A stretch of 64,000 nucleotides of DNA from CAXTSE01 sp035554115 (GTDB lineage Bacteria > Actinomycetota > Actinomycetes > Actinomycetales > Microbacteriaceae), in NCBI GenBank assembly GCA_035554115.1, contig DATMIW010000029.1, positions 124,001 through 188,000 on the forward strand, in the 5' to 3' direction. Below the pieces are notes generated by a model that made no database searches, was not told the origin of the DNA, and worked only from the letters and a program-made list of their open reading frames with translations. A program made the translations under genes and the position numbers. Shown here piece after piece: positions 1 through 8,227 of this stretch (position 1 is its first letter; the number at the start of each line of letters is the position of its first letter).

Positions 1-217
1 CGACAACGAGCTCACGCACATCTGTTGGCCCCGAAATCAGCTGCCACGGCAAATCGGGCAGCAGCGCCAGCTGGCGCTCATCGCTTATGAGCATCGTCAC
101 GGTATGTCCGGCCGCGACGGCGAGAGGCGCAAGGCAGGCCGTCAGTCGCGAGCCGAAGCGACTGATTCCGTCATGATGCTCCAGCCGCGTGTAGCGGCAA
201 TCCACGAAAATCTTCAT
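1..217 (-). CDS. Glycosyltransferase, GT4-like, N-terminal part only
   Basis: Only the first 72 codons are inside the window; the gene runs off the left edge. It begins MKIFVDCRYTRLEHHDGISRF, the usual opening of group 1 (GT4, GT-B fold) glycosyltransferases, where a beta strand is followed by a DGISRFG-type loop that contacts the acceptor. The start is the ATG at 217, which has no competing upstream start. It lies 11 bases downstream of the alpha/beta hydrolase stop, so the two probably share a transcript. The sugar donor and acceptor cannot be told from this fragment. Confidence 0.7.
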   Translation of the reverse strand, partial: MKIFVDCRYTRLEHHDGISRFGSRLTACLAPLAVAAGHTVTMLISDERQLALLPDLPWQLISGPTDVRELVV

Positions 218-228
218 GGCCGACGGCT

Positions 229-1131
229 TTACGGCAGGCGAGCGAGGAACGCGCGAATTGCCGAGGCCGCACCCTCTGCCGCTTCATAGTGGATGAGGTG
301 GCCGACCTTCGGAAGCACCACCAGTTCTGCCTGTGCCTCGGCCGGGAACAGTGCGACTGTGGCGTACTGACCATCGACGGGTGTAATCCGGTCGATGTCG
401 CCGGCAATCATGACCGTCGGAACCGTGATCCGCGAGGCGGCCTTGCCGACCTCGGTGCTGAGCGAGGCATCAAAAGCATCGGCCACGGTTATCGGATCAC
501 TAAATCCATTGAAGTATCGGTGGTGCTCTTCATGAATCCATTTGCGCAGAACGGGGTCGGGGGTCGTCGCAATCGATTGGCTCATAAACTGCACGATCAG
601 CCAATTGCCCAGCAGCGCACGACCCATGCCCTGTGGCAGGCGTCGTGCCAGCCCATAAAACGCGCGAGTCAGGGCGGTGATGAACTTTCCCGCACCGCGC
701 TCCGGATCCGTCGAGATCGGGTTGATGAGGATCAGGCCGGGCGTTGGCAGTCCGTCGGCCACCGCGTGCGAGGTGACCATCGAGCCGAATGAGTGCCCCA
801 CGATAATCGCCTGACCACGCACTCCCAGCGCGCTGAGGAACGCGTTGAGCCACAGGCCATACCCCGCGATCGTGTGCGGAGCCTCGGTCATCGCTGACGA
901 CACCCCGAACCCCGGAAGATCGGGGCTGATGATGTGAACATCTGGCAGAAGTGCGATAACCGGCTCGAGCCCATGATGATCACCCCGGTATCCGTGGGCG
1001 ATCACGAGGGTATGTCGTGCGTCTTTCGGGCCGTATTCCCAGTAGCGGGTGGTGCTCCCGAGCACCTCGACGGCGTCCTCGCGGATGGGAATTTCGGCGA
1101 GGGCCGCGGCATGAGGGGTCGGTACTGTCAC
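229..1131 (-). CDS. Alpha/beta-fold hydrolase
   Basis: This 300-residue protein is a single alpha/beta-hydrolase domain. The nucleophile elbow GHSFGS puts the catalytic serine at about residue 114, the acidic residue is probably in the AGDIDRITP stretch, and the histidine is in KVGHLIH near the C-terminus. HGYRG near residue 46 looks like the oxyanion loop. No signal peptide or membrane segment is seen, so it is probably cytosolic. The frame stays open well upstream, but the GTG at 1131 is preferred because a TAGAAT -10 element lies 7 bases before it, as in leaderless genes nearby, and because homology starts there. It diverges from treS by 51 bases. The substrate is unknown; an esterase or lipase-like role is only a family-level guess. 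Confidence 0.8.
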   Translation of the reverse strand: MTVPTPHAAALAEIPIREDAVEVLGSTTRYWEYGPKDARHTLVIAHGYRGDHHGLEPVIALLPDVHIISPDLPGFGVSSAMTEAPHTIAGYGLWLNAFLSALGVRGQAIIVGHSFGSMVTSHAVADGLPTPGLILINPISTDPERGAGKFITALTRAFYGLARRLPQGMGRALLGNWLIVQFMSQSIATTPDPVLRKWIHEEHHRYFNGFSDPITVADAFDASLSTEVGKAASRITVPTVMIAGDIDRITPVDGQYATVALFPAEAQAELVVLPKVGHLIHYEAAEGAASAIRAFLARLP

Positions 1132-1182
1132 GCTGGCGATTCTAGGCGGCGTCCCATTCTCGGCCAGCCATAGACTCGATCT
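1132..1182. promoter_or_regulatory. Divergent leaderless promoters between hydrolase and treS
   Basis: The minus strand carries TAGAAT (1139-1144) 7 bases before the hydrolase GTG, and the plus strand carries TAGACT (1171-1176) 6 bases before the treS GTG. Neither start has a Shine-Dalgarno sequence. The arrangement matches actinobacterial leaderless promoters, where the first transcribed base is the start codon. No convincing -35 boxes are visible. Confidence 0.5.
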
Positions 1183-2910
1183 GTGACCTTCACCGCGCCC
1201 ATCACGTTGCCCGGACTCACCCTCGACCCGCACTGGTACCGTCGGTCGGTCTTTTACCAGGTCATGGTGAGGTCGTTCGTCGACAGCAATGGCGACGGCT
1301 CCGGTGACCTCGGCGGTCTCATTTCGAAACTCGACTATCTGCAGTGGCTCGGCGTTGACGCCCTCTGGATCCCGCCGATCTTCACGTCCCCCCTTCGAGA
1401 CGGCGGGTACGACGTGGCCGACTACCTGTCGATCCTCCCGGAGTTCGGCACCGTCGATGAGTTCCGTGAACTCGTGACCAAAGCGCATGAGCGCAATATG
1501 CGCATCATCATCGACCTTCCGCTCAATCACACCTCTGACCAGCACGAATGGTTCCAGCAGTCGCGCAGCGATCCTGACGGGCCCTATGGCGACTTCTACG
1601 TGTGGAGTGACAGCGACGAGAAGTATTCCGACATCCGCATCATTTTCACGGACTATGAAGACTCCAATTGGGCCTTCGACCCGGTACGTCGGCAGTTCTA
1701 CTTCCACCGTTTCTTCTCACATCAGCCCGATCTGAACTTCGAGAATCCGGCGGTTCATAGCGCGCTCTTCGAGGTCATCAGGTTCTGGATGGATCTGGGC
1801 GTAGACGGGTTCCGGCTCGACGCGATTCCCTACCTCTACGAATCGGAAGAGGGTGGCGGCGAGGGTGAACCGGAGACTCACGAGTTCATTCGCACGGTAC
1901 GCACGATGATGGATCTCGAGTACCCCGGACGGGTCATGATTGCAGAAGCGAACCAATGGCCGTCTGAGGTTGTCGAGTTCATGGGAACCGACGAGCAGCC
2001 GGAATGCCATATGGCCTTCGACTTCCCGGTTATGCCGCGCATCTTCTATTCCCTGCGCTCGCAGTCCGCCGCCGAACTGACCCGCGTGCTCGCTGAGACC
2101 ACAGACATCCCCGAGGGAGCAGGCTGGGGCGTCTTCTTGCGCAACCATGACGAGCTCACCCTGGAAATGGTGAGCGAGGAATACCGGCAGGCAATGTACG
2201 GCTGGTACGCCTACGACCCGCGGATGCGAGTGAACGTGGGGATCAGACGCCGGCTCGCTCCCCTGCTCGACAACTCGCGCGCCGAGCTCGAGCTCGCCCA
2301 CGCGTTGTTGTTCTCCCTGCCCGGTTCACCGTTCCTGTATTACGGCGACGAAATCGGAATGGGCGACAACATTTGGCTGCCCGACCGCGATGCCTCGCGT
2401 ACTCCTATGCAGTGGACCCCCGACCGCAATGCCGGGTTTTCGACAGCGGATCCTGGCAAGCTCTACCTGCCCGTCGTCCAATCGCTCGTCTACAACTACA
2501 CACTCGTCAACGTCGAGTCGCAGCTTGCGCAGTCGCGCTCGCTCCTGCACTGGGTTCGCAACGTCATCCACGTGCGCAAAGGGCACCCTGCCTTCGGTCT
2601 GGGTGGCATCCGGGTGCTTCCCACAAGCCACGACTCGGTTCTCGCTTTCGAGCGCGACTATGCGGGGTCGCCGCGTCAGTTCGGGGACGCGCCGGAGCGG
2701 ATCCTGTGCGTCTTCTCCTTCTCGCACAATCCGGTGTCGGTGCGCGTCGAGGTGGGTCAGGACCTCGCTGGTGCGCCCGTATACGACCTGTTCGGCGGGG
2801 GCGAATTCCCCACGATCGCCGATGACGGCTCGGTGACCTTGACCTTGGCGACCCAGAGCTTCTATTGGCTGCACGTCGGAGAAGTTCGGTACCAACCGCC
2901 CCGCCTGTAG
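1183..2910 (+). CDS. treS: Trehalose synthase (maltose alpha-D-glucosyltransferase)
   Basis: This 575-residue GH13 enzyme interconverts maltose and trehalose in the cytosol. All four GH13 regions are present: DLPLNHTS, GVDGFRLDAI with the nucleophile at about D213, IAEANQW with the acid/base at about E255, and FLRNHDELTLEM with the transition-state aspartate at about D323. The RNHDELTLEMV wording and the length are typical of TreS rather than of alpha-glucosidase or sucrose isomerase. The GTG start at 1183 follows a leaderless -10 box. In many actinobacteria TreS works with a maltokinase (Pep2/Mak) to feed the GlgE glucan pathway; no maltokinase domain is fused here and none is encoded next to it. 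glgA and glgC lie 3-7 kb away. Confidence 0.92.
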   Translation: MTFTAPITLPGLTLDPHWYRRSVFYQVMVRSFVDSNGDGSGDLGGLISKLDYLQWLGVDALWIPPIFTSPLRDGGYDVADYLSILPEFGTVDEFRELVTKAHERNMRIIIDLPLNHTSDQHEWFQQSRSDPDGPYGDFYVWSDSDEKYSDIRIIFTDYEDSNWAFDPVRRQFYFHRFFSHQPDLNFENPAVHSALFEVIRFWMDLGVDGFRLDAIPYLYESEEGGGEGEPETHEFIRTVRTMMDLEYPGRVMIAEANQWPSEVVEFMGTDEQPECHMAFDFPVMPRIFYSLRSQSAAELTRVLAETTDIPEGAGWGVFLRNHDELTLEMVSEEYRQAMYGWYAYDPRMRVNVGIRRRLAPLLDNSRAELELAHALLFSLPGSPFLYYGDEIGMGDNIWLPDRDASRTPMQWTPDRNAGFSTADPGKLYLPVVQSLVYNYTLVNVESQLAQSRSLLHWVRNVIHVRKGHPAFGLGGIRVLPTSHDSVLAFERDYAGSPRQFGDAPERILCVFSFSHNPVSVRVEVGQDLAGAPVYDLFGGGEFPTIADDGSVTLTLATQSFYWLHVGEVRYQPPRL

Positions 2911-2969
2911 CCAGGCACGCGTAACGCGACCCGCCGCGCCGCCGATTCGGGCATGTCGGTTCGCGCATC

Positions 2970-2975
2970 TACTCT
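2970..2975 (+). promoter_or_regulatory. -10 element of the exonuclease-Nudix gene (leaderless type)
   Basis: TACTCT lies 6 bases upstream of the ATG at 2982, and no ribosome binding site precedes that ATG. The spacing is the same as at treS and glgC. Confidence 0.45.
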
Positions 2976-2981
2976 GAAGTA

Positions 2982-4463
2982 ATGAGCATCTGGGACGGCC
3001 GGCTCGCGGTCTTCGACCTCGAGACGACCGGTGTCGATGTGGAGCACAGCCGCATCGTCTCCGCCTGCATTGCTGTGATTGACCCCGACGGCTCGCCCGT
3101 GACGCGTTGGGACTGGTTGGCGGATCCGGGAATTGAGATTCCCGAGGGCGCCAGTGACGTTCACGGCATCACGACCGAACGAGCGCGTGCAGATGGCAGT
3201 CCTTCTGCGGTCGTCGTGGCCGAGGTGACGCAGACGCTACGTACCCTCTTCGGCCTCGGCATCCCGCTCGTCGTCTACAACGCGCCCTACGACCTGACGC
3301 TGTTGGATCGGGAATGTCGCCGTAACAAGCTCGTTCCGATCGAGCTTCCGAGCCCGGTCATCGATCCGCTGGTAATCGATAAGGCTGTCGACCGCTACCG
3401 CTCGGGAAAACGCACTCTGGTCGCTGCCGCCGAGCGATACAAGGTGAGTCACGAGGACGCGCACGATGCTGCCGCCGATGCGCTGGCCGCGGGCCGGGTC
3501 GCCCAAGCGATGGCCCGTGCCTTCCCCGATGAGCTCGACGTTGAGCCCGCAGATCTCCACGGCCGACAAGAGATCTGGTATCGGCAGCAGGCCGAAAGCT
3601 TCCAGAGCTACATTCGCGAGAAAAAAGGCGACGCCACCTACGTCGCCGATGCGTCCTGGCCGCTGCGGCCTTTGGATGACCCGATGGCTTTCGAAGACAC
3701 GCAGCCGATCCCCGTCCCGCCTCCCCGCCCGAGCGGCAACGTTCCGGTGCTCGACTTCTCTCAGTTCCGACCGCGCGAGTTGTCGGCGTCCCGCGCAAAG
3801 AACCGCCTCGAAGAGGAATCTGTCGTCGAGTTGATCGCCGAAGATGATCTCTTCGAAGCCGCGGCATCGTTCTCCGTGCCCCGGATCGAGCCGACCCCCT
3901 CCGAGACCATCACCGTCATCGCGACAGGGTCAATTACGACAATTGTTGACCCTTCGGACTCGGAGGTCTCGACAGGCTCGACCGGCGGGGTCTCGACCGG
4001 CGAAGGCTCGACCAGCGGAGACGCGAACGACGCTGGTGCACCCGCCGGCAAGCCCGCTGTGCTTCGTATCGCTGCAGCGATAGTGACAGACGAGAACGGT
4101 CGCGCGCTTCTTGTGCGAAAGACGGGCACCAGCATGTACATGCAGCCCGGCGGAAAGATCGAGCGCGGCGAGAGCGCCCTGTCAGCTCTCACTCGCGAAC
4201 TCAATGAAGAGCTGGGCCTCGTTGTTGACCCCGACGAGACCGAGTACATCGGGAGCTTCCGCGCCGATGCCGCGAATGAGGCAAACACGATCGTCCGCGC
4301 CGAAGTGTTCTCGTTCCGTACGCGCGTTGACCCGGTGGCGCAGGCCGAAATCGCCGAACTGCTGTGGATCGACAGCATCGACGGGGTGGAGGTGGATCTC
4401 GCGCCTCTCTCGCGCGACGAGCTGCTCCCCCTCTGGGAACAGCGCCGCACCTCGCCCTTCTAG
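2982..4463 (+). CDS. DEDDh 3'-5' exonuclease fused to a Nudix hydrolase
   Basis: This 493-residue protein has two enzyme domains. Residues about 7-180 are a DnaQ-like exonuclease: FDLETTG gives D12 and E14, YNAPYD gives the ExoII aspartate, and HDAAAD gives the ExoIII histidine and aspartate. Residues about 360-490 are a Nudix domain whose box fits GX5EX7REUXEEXGU exactly, starting GGKIERGE near residue 391. The middle is a low-complexity acidic and Ser/Thr/Gly linker; residues about 328-344 are encoded by a repeated GGTCTCGAC...GGCTCGACC motif. The exonuclease would trim single-stranded DNA or RNA ends and the Nudix part would hydrolyse a nucleoside diphosphate derivative such as a damaged nucleotide; neither substrate is shown by the sequence. 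It stands alone between treS and the convergent rpmE2. Confidence 0.85.
   Translation: MSIWDGRLAVFDLETTGVDVEHSRIVSACIAVIDPDGSPVTRWDWLADPGIEIPEGASDVHGITTERARADGSPSAVVVAEVTQTLRTLFGLGIPLVVYNAPYDLTLLDRECRRNKLVPIELPSPVIDPLVIDKAVDRYRSGKRTLVAAAERYKVSHEDAHDAAADALAAGRVAQAMARAFPDELDVEPADLHGRQEIWYRQQAESFQSYIREKKGDATYVADASWPLRPLDDPMAFEDTQPIPVPPPRPSGNVPVLDFSQFRPRELSASRAKNRLEEESVVELIAEDDLFEAAASFSVPRIEPTPSETITVIATGSITTIVDPSDSEVSTGSTGGVSTGEGSTSGDANDAGAPAGKPAVLRIAAAIVTDENGRALLVRKTGTSMYMQPGGKIERGESALSALTRELNEELGLVVDPDETEYIGSFRADAANEANTIVRAEVFSFRTRVDPVAQAEIAELLWIDSIDGVEVDLAPLSRDELLPLWEQRRTSPF
3965..4013. repeat. Dispersed-type GGTCTCGAC...GGCTCGACC repeats inside a coding region
   Basis: Two imperfect copies are present: GGTCTCGACAGGCTCGACC at 3965-3983, and a longer one at 3989-4013 that starts GGTCTCGACC and ends GGCTCGACC. 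The motif is partly self-complementary (GGTCGAG and CTCGACC) and resembles short extragenic palindromes common in Microbacteriaceae genomes. Here it is read in frame as a VSTGSTGG/VSTGEGSTSG linker. That it derives from such an element is inferred. Confidence 0.55.
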
Positions 4464-4519
4464 GCATTGGTTCTTCTAGGCGCACTGCCCATTTCAGGCC
4501 TCCCAGGCAGGAACGACAC

Positions 4520-4547
4520 AGGGCGACCGGCCGAAGCCGATCGCCCT
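4520..4547. terminator. Hairpin between convergent exonuclease-Nudix and rpmE2 genes
   Basis: AGGGCGA (4520-4526) pairs with TCGCCCT (4541-4547), and the interior CGGC/GCCG can extend the stem. TTT follows on the plus strand. It lies between two genes that converge, so it may serve both. Confidence 0.55.
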
Positions 4548-4563
4548 TTGCACGAAGTTGCTG

Positions 4564-4812
4564 TTACTTGCTGAAGCCCTTGTAGCGCGAGTTGAACTTC
4601 TCGACGCGACCGGCCGAGTCCATGATCCGCTGCTTGCCGGTGTAGAACGGGTGCGAAGCCGAGGAGATTTCGACGTCAATCACCGGGTACGTGGTGCCGT
4701 CGAGCTCGATGGTCTTTTCGCTGGTGACGGTCGAACGGGTGAGGAAGGTCTCGCCGCTCGCGAGGTCGCGGAAGACGATCGGCGCGTACTCGGGGTGGAT
4801 GTCGGACTTCAT
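4564..4812 (-). CDS. rpmE2: 50S ribosomal protein L31 type B
   Basis: This 82-residue protein begins MKSDIHPEYAPIVFRD and contains the EISSASHPFYTGKQR core of bacterial L31. The zinc-binding cysteines of type A L31 are absent, so it is the zinc-independent type B form of this 50S subunit protein. GGAG lies 8 bases before the ATG. In some actinobacteria type B L31 is induced by zinc shortage through Zur, but no AT-rich Zur box is visible upstream. It is monocistronic and convergent with the exonuclease-Nudix gene. Confidence 0.95.
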   Translation of the reverse strand: MKSDIHPEYAPIVFRDLASGETFLTRSTVTSEKTIELDGTTYPVIDVEISSASHPFYTGKQRIMDSAGRVEKFNSRYKGFSK

Positions 4813-4878
4813 GGCTGTGCTCCGTGAAAACTAGAGGAAGTGTAAGAGAAAGCGTGCGGGCCGAAGGGCCAACCACCG

Positions 4879-4887
4879 ACTATACCA
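4879..4887 (-). promoter_or_regulatory. Extended -10 promoter of rpmE2
   Basis: On the minus strand TGGTATAGT reads as an extended -10 element about 65 bases before the rpmE2 start. The -35 position expected from it falls inside the palindrome at 4900-4915. Confidence 0.35.
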
Positions 4888-4899
4888 GCCGGATCGTCA

Positions 4900-4915
4900 G
4901 ATTCGGGCCCGAATC
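4900..4915. repeat. Perfect 16-bp palindrome GATTCGGGCCCGAATC
   Basis: GATTCGGG is followed directly by its reverse complement CCCGAATC. It starts one base after the stop of the ABC ATPase gene and covers the -35 region of the proposed rpmE2 promoter. It may be an operator or part of a weak terminator; the protein that would bind it is unknown. Confidence 0.45.
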
Positions 4916-4916
4916 A

Positions 4917-5705
4917 TCACGAGGCGGCGCGTGCTCCGAAACGTCCGTCTTCGCTGCGCGAGACGATCAGTTCGAGCCCGAATGCCGCGCTGAGGTTCTC
5001 GCCGGTCATTACGTCATCGATGAGCCCCGAAACATGCACGCCGCCCTTCGCGAGGAGCAGCGCGTGGGTGAAACCTGGCGGGATCTCTTCGACGTGGTGG
5101 GTCACCAAAACCATCGCCGGTGATTCCGGAGAACTGGCGTAGGCACCGAGCAGCTGCAGCAATTCTTCGCGTGCGCCGAGGTCGAGCGATGCGGCCGGCT
5201 CGTCGAGCAGCAGAAGTTCCGGATCGGTCATAACCGATCGTGCGATCTGCACGCGCTTCTGCTCGCCGTCGCTGAGGGTGCCGAACTGGCGGTCCTCCAG
5301 ATGATCGAGCTTCCACTCGCGCAGTACCCGACGCGCACGACGCACATCGACGTCGTCGTATTTTTCGTTCCAGCGCCCGGTGACCGAATATGCGGCGGTC
5401 ATGACGACGTCCACAACGAGTTCGTTGGCGGGGATCCGGCGCGCAAGAGCTGACGATGCAAATCCGATGCGTGGACGCAATTCAAACACGTCGACGGAGC
5501 CCAGTTCGTCACCGAGCAGGCTCACGGTTCCCGAGGTGGGGTGAATTGTCGCGGACACCACCTGCAGGAGAGTCGTCTTGCCCGCACCGTTCGCACCAAG
5601 AACCACCCAGCGCTGGTCGGCGGTTACGCTCCAGCTCGGAACATCGAGGATGCGATTTCCGTCTCGTACGACGGTCAGATCAGAGATTTCGAGCACCGGA
5701 GCCAT
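4917..5705 (-). CDS. ABC transporter-type ATP-binding protein
   Basis: This 262-residue protein is a single ABC ATPase domain: Walker A GANGAGKTT near residue 37-45, signature LSDGEQ near 143, Walker B LLLLDEP near 165, and the switch histidine in LVTHHVEEIP. No permease or binding protein is encoded next to it, so its partner membrane protein, if it has one, is elsewhere. The HVEEIPPGFTHALLL wording resembles ModF/YlmA-like ATPases that are annotated without a cargo. The ATG at 5705 is 9 bases after TAGTCT. It lies downstream of glgA on the same strand with a 12-base gap, so co-transcription is likely. Confidence 0.85.
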   Translation of the reverse strand: MAPVLEISDLTVVRDGNRILDVPSWSVTADQRWVVLGANGAGKTTLLQVVSATIHPTSGTVSLLGDELGSVDVFELRPRIGFASSALARRIPANELVVDVVMTAAYSVTGRWNEKYDDVDVRRARRVLREWKLDHLEDRQFGTLSDGEQKRVQIARSVMTDPELLLLDEPAASLDLGAREELLQLLGAYASSPESPAMVLVTHHVEEIPPGFTHALLLAKGGVHVSGLIDDVMTGENLSAAFGLELIVSRSEDGRFGARAAS

Positions 5706-5717
5706 GATGTTCCCAGA

Positions 5718-6914
5718 CTACCCACCGGCAGTCGAAAGTACTGATGCATAGATGCCCCGTGTGCGCTGCGCGATGGTGGCCCAACTGAACTCTTGTTCGG
5801 CGCGCATTCGGCCCGCTTCGCCCATCAGGCGCGCGGCGACGGGGTCGGCGACGACCTCGGTGAGAATGCGAGCGAGATCGGCGACAAACACCTCCGGGTC
5901 AACGGGGATGCCGGTGCCATCATCGACCTGGTTTATCGGCACGAGACGTCCGGTGAGGCCGTCTGCGACGACTTCGGGGATGCCGCCTGTCGCAGTGCCG
6001 ACGACCGGGGCGCCACAGGCCATGGCCTCCAGATTGACGATCCCGAGCGGTTCATACACCGATGGGCATACGAATGTCGTCGCGGACGACAAAATGGCGG
6101 CCAGGTCGGGCTGGGCGAGCAGTTCGTTGATCCACACAACGCCGGACCGTTCAGCCTGCAGAGCGTCGACACCCGCCTGGACCTCGGCGAGGATCTCCGG
6201 GGTATCAGGTGCCCCCGCGATAAGGACCAGCTGAACCTCCGGTGGTAGCAGACGTGCGGCCTCGAGAAGATACGGCAAGCCCTTCTGCCGGGTGATACGA
6301 CCGACAAAGACCACGCTGGGTCGATCGGGATCGATGCCGAACTGTCGCACTGTCTCCGGTGCTTCTGTGCGCGTCCACCGAGAGAGGTCGATGCCGTTAT
6401 GGACGACATGCACGCGCTCCGGGTCGATCGCGGGATAGCAGCGCAGGATGTCGGCACGCATGCCGGCAGAGACGGCGATCACCGCATCCGCTGATTCGAA
6501 GGCGCCTTTCTCAATCCAGCTCGACAGCCGGTAGCCGCCGCCCAACTGTTCGGCCTTCCATGGGCGGAGGGGCTCCAGGCTGTGGGCCGTCACGATGTGC
6601 GGAATGCCGTGCAGGAGCTGTGCAATATGTCCGGCGCCGTTCGCGTACCAGGTGTGCGAATGCACAAGGTCTGCTCCCGCGACGTCATCGGCCATCTGGA
6701 GATCGACCCCGAGAGTCGCGACAGCCGGGTTGGCGGCCGTCAACTGGGGCGGCACCAGATAGGACGTGACGTGCGGATCTGTGCGCGCGTGCCCGAAACA
6801 GCGCACCTCGACCTCGACATCAGGACGCAAGGCGGCCACGAGCTCCGTGACGTGGACCCCTGCCCCGCCATACACTTCGGGCGGATATTCACGGCTAAGT
6901 ACGTCGACTCGCAT
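5718..6914 (-). CDS. glgA: GT4 glycogen synthase / alpha-maltose-1-phosphate synthase
   Basis: This 398-residue GT-B enzyme begins MRVDVLSREYPPEVYGGAGVHV, the hallmark of the actinobacterial GT4 GlgA type, not the GT5 enzyme of E. coli. The nucleotide-sugar site EPLGIVNLEAMACGAPVV is near residue 290-310. The close mycobacterial relative (Rv1212c, GlgM) uses ADP-glucose and glucose 1-phosphate to make maltose 1-phosphate for GlgE; which reaction applies here cannot be read from sequence. It diverges from glgC, which makes its ADP-glucose, across 46 bases, the same arrangement as in mycobacteria. A TAGCGT element 7 bases before the ATG suggests a leaderless transcript. Confidence 0.88.
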   Translation of the reverse strand: MRVDVLSREYPPEVYGGAGVHVTELVAALRPDVEVEVRCFGHARTDPHVTSYLVPPQLTAANPAVATLGVDLQMADDVAGADLVHSHTWYANGAGHIAQLLHGIPHIVTAHSLEPLRPWKAEQLGGGYRLSSWIEKGAFESADAVIAVSAGMRADILRCYPAIDPERVHVVHNGIDLSRWTRTEAPETVRQFGIDPDRPSVVFVGRITRQKGLPYLLEAARLLPPEVQLVLIAGAPDTPEILAEVQAGVDALQAERSGVVWINELLAQPDLAAILSSATTFVCPSVYEPLGIVNLEAMACGAPVVGTATGGIPEVVADGLTGRLVPINQVDDGTGIPVDPEVFVADLARILTEVVADPVAARLMGEAGRMRAEQEFSWATIAQRTRGIYASVLSTAGG

Positions 6915-6960
6915 CTCACCGACGCTAGTACAGGGAACATCCCTCGCCTACTGTGAAGGC
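6915..6960. promoter_or_regulatory. Divergent glgA/glgC promoter region
   Basis: TAGCGT on the minus strand (6922-6927) is 7 bases before the glgA ATG, and TACTGT on the plus strand (6949-6954) is 6 bases before the glgC ATG. Both genes therefore look leaderless. The 46-base gap means the two core promoters lie back to back and may be co-regulated. Confidence 0.45.
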
Positions 6961-8199
6961 ATGGCAGGCAAGAAGATTTTCGGAATCGTTCTCGCAGGCG
7001 GAGAAGGCAAGCGGCTCATGCCGCTGACTGTCGACCGCGCCAAGCCTGCTGTGCCCTTCGCCGGAGGGTATCGCCTGATCGATTTCGCCCTGTCCAACCT
7101 TGTGAACTCGGGGCTGCAACAGATCGTCGTGCTCACCCAATACAAATCGCACTCTCTCGATCGGCATATTTCGCAGACCTGGCGGATGACCGGACTCACC
7201 GGCTCGTATATCGCGTCTGTTCCCGCCCAGCAGCGGCTCGGAAAACGGTGGTTCAGCGGATCGGCCGATGCGATCCTGCAAAGCCTCAACCTGTTGCGCG
7301 ACGAGAACCCCGACATCGTGGTGGTCGTTGGTGCCGATCACGTGTATCGAATGGATTTCGACCAGATGATCGAGGCGCATATTGCGTCGGGTTCGGGGGT
7401 GACGGTCGCAGCGATCCGGCAGCCGATTTCGCTGGCCGACCAATTCGGGGTCATCGAATTGGATGCGGATGACCCGTCGCGGATCGCGGCGTTCCGCGAG
7501 AAGCCGACAGATGCCGTGGGTCTGGCCGACTCGCCGAACGAAGTCCTGGCCTCAATGGGCAACTATGTGTTCGACGCGGAAGTTCTGATCGACGCCGTGC
7601 AGCGCGACGGAGAGCGTCCCGACTCTCACCACGATATGGGAGGCGATATCGTTCCCGACTTCGTCGCCCGTGGCCAGGCTTCCGTCTATGACCTGAAGAA
7701 CAACCAGGTGCCGGGTTCGACGGAACGCGACAGGTACTACTGGCGGGACGTCGGAAGTATCGACTCCTTCTTCGACGCGCACCAAGACCTCATTTCGGCG
7801 CTTCCGGTGTTCAACCTCTACAACCGTGATTGGCCGATCTTCAGCCAGCAGCTCAATTCGCCGCCAGCCAAATTTGTGCGCGATGGCACGAACAACGTCG
7901 GGACGGCCATCGATTCGATTGTGTCCCTCGGCTGCGTGATATCGGGTGGACACCTCGAGCGCAGCGTGCTCGGGCCGTGGGCAACCCTGGCATCCGGTGC
8001 CATGGTTTCCGATTCGGTCATCTTTGAACGCACCGAGATCGGCGCGAACGCCCGTGTTCAGCGCGCTATTCTCGACAAGGACGTGGTGGTGGCGCCCGGA
8101 GCAGCTGTCGGGGTCGATCACGACGCGGACAGAGCCCGCGGATTCACGGTCACCGAAAGTGGGATCACCGTTGTCGGTAAAGGCATCCACGTCACTTGA
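6961..8199 (+). CDS. glgC: Glucose-1-phosphate adenylyltransferase (ADP-glucose pyrophosphorylase)
   Basis: The 412-residue enzyme makes ADP-glucose from ATP and glucose 1-phosphate for glycogen or maltose 1-phosphate synthesis. The nucleotidyl-transferase signature LAGGEGKRLMPLT with AKPAVPFAGGYRLIDFALSN is at the N-terminus, and a left-handed beta-helix of hexapeptide repeats forms the C-terminal third. The frame stays open upstream, but the ATG at 6961 is correct because homology starts at MAGKKIFGIVLAGG and the -10 box sits 6 bases before it. It diverges from glgA and is followed 28 bases later by serB on the same strand. Confidence 0.95.
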   Translation: MAGKKIFGIVLAGGEGKRLMPLTVDRAKPAVPFAGGYRLIDFALSNLVNSGLQQIVVLTQYKSHSLDRHISQTWRMTGLTGSYIASVPAQQRLGKRWFSGSADAILQSLNLLRDENPDIVVVVGADHVYRMDFDQMIEAHIASGSGVTVAAIRQPISLADQFGVIELDADDPSRIAAFREKPTDAVGLADSPNEVLASMGNYVFDAEVLIDAVQRDGERPDSHHDMGGDIVPDFVARGQASVYDLKNNQVPGSTERDRYYWRDVGSIDSFFDAHQDLISALPVFNLYNRDWPIFSQQLNSPPAKFVRDGTNNVGTAIDSIVSLGCVISGGHLERSVLGPWATLASGAMVSDSVIFERTEIGANARVQRAILDKDVVVAPGAAVGVDHDADRARGFTVTESGITVVGKGIHVT

Positions 8200-8227
8200 T
8201 GGCACATTCGCACGAGGAAGGCACGTA

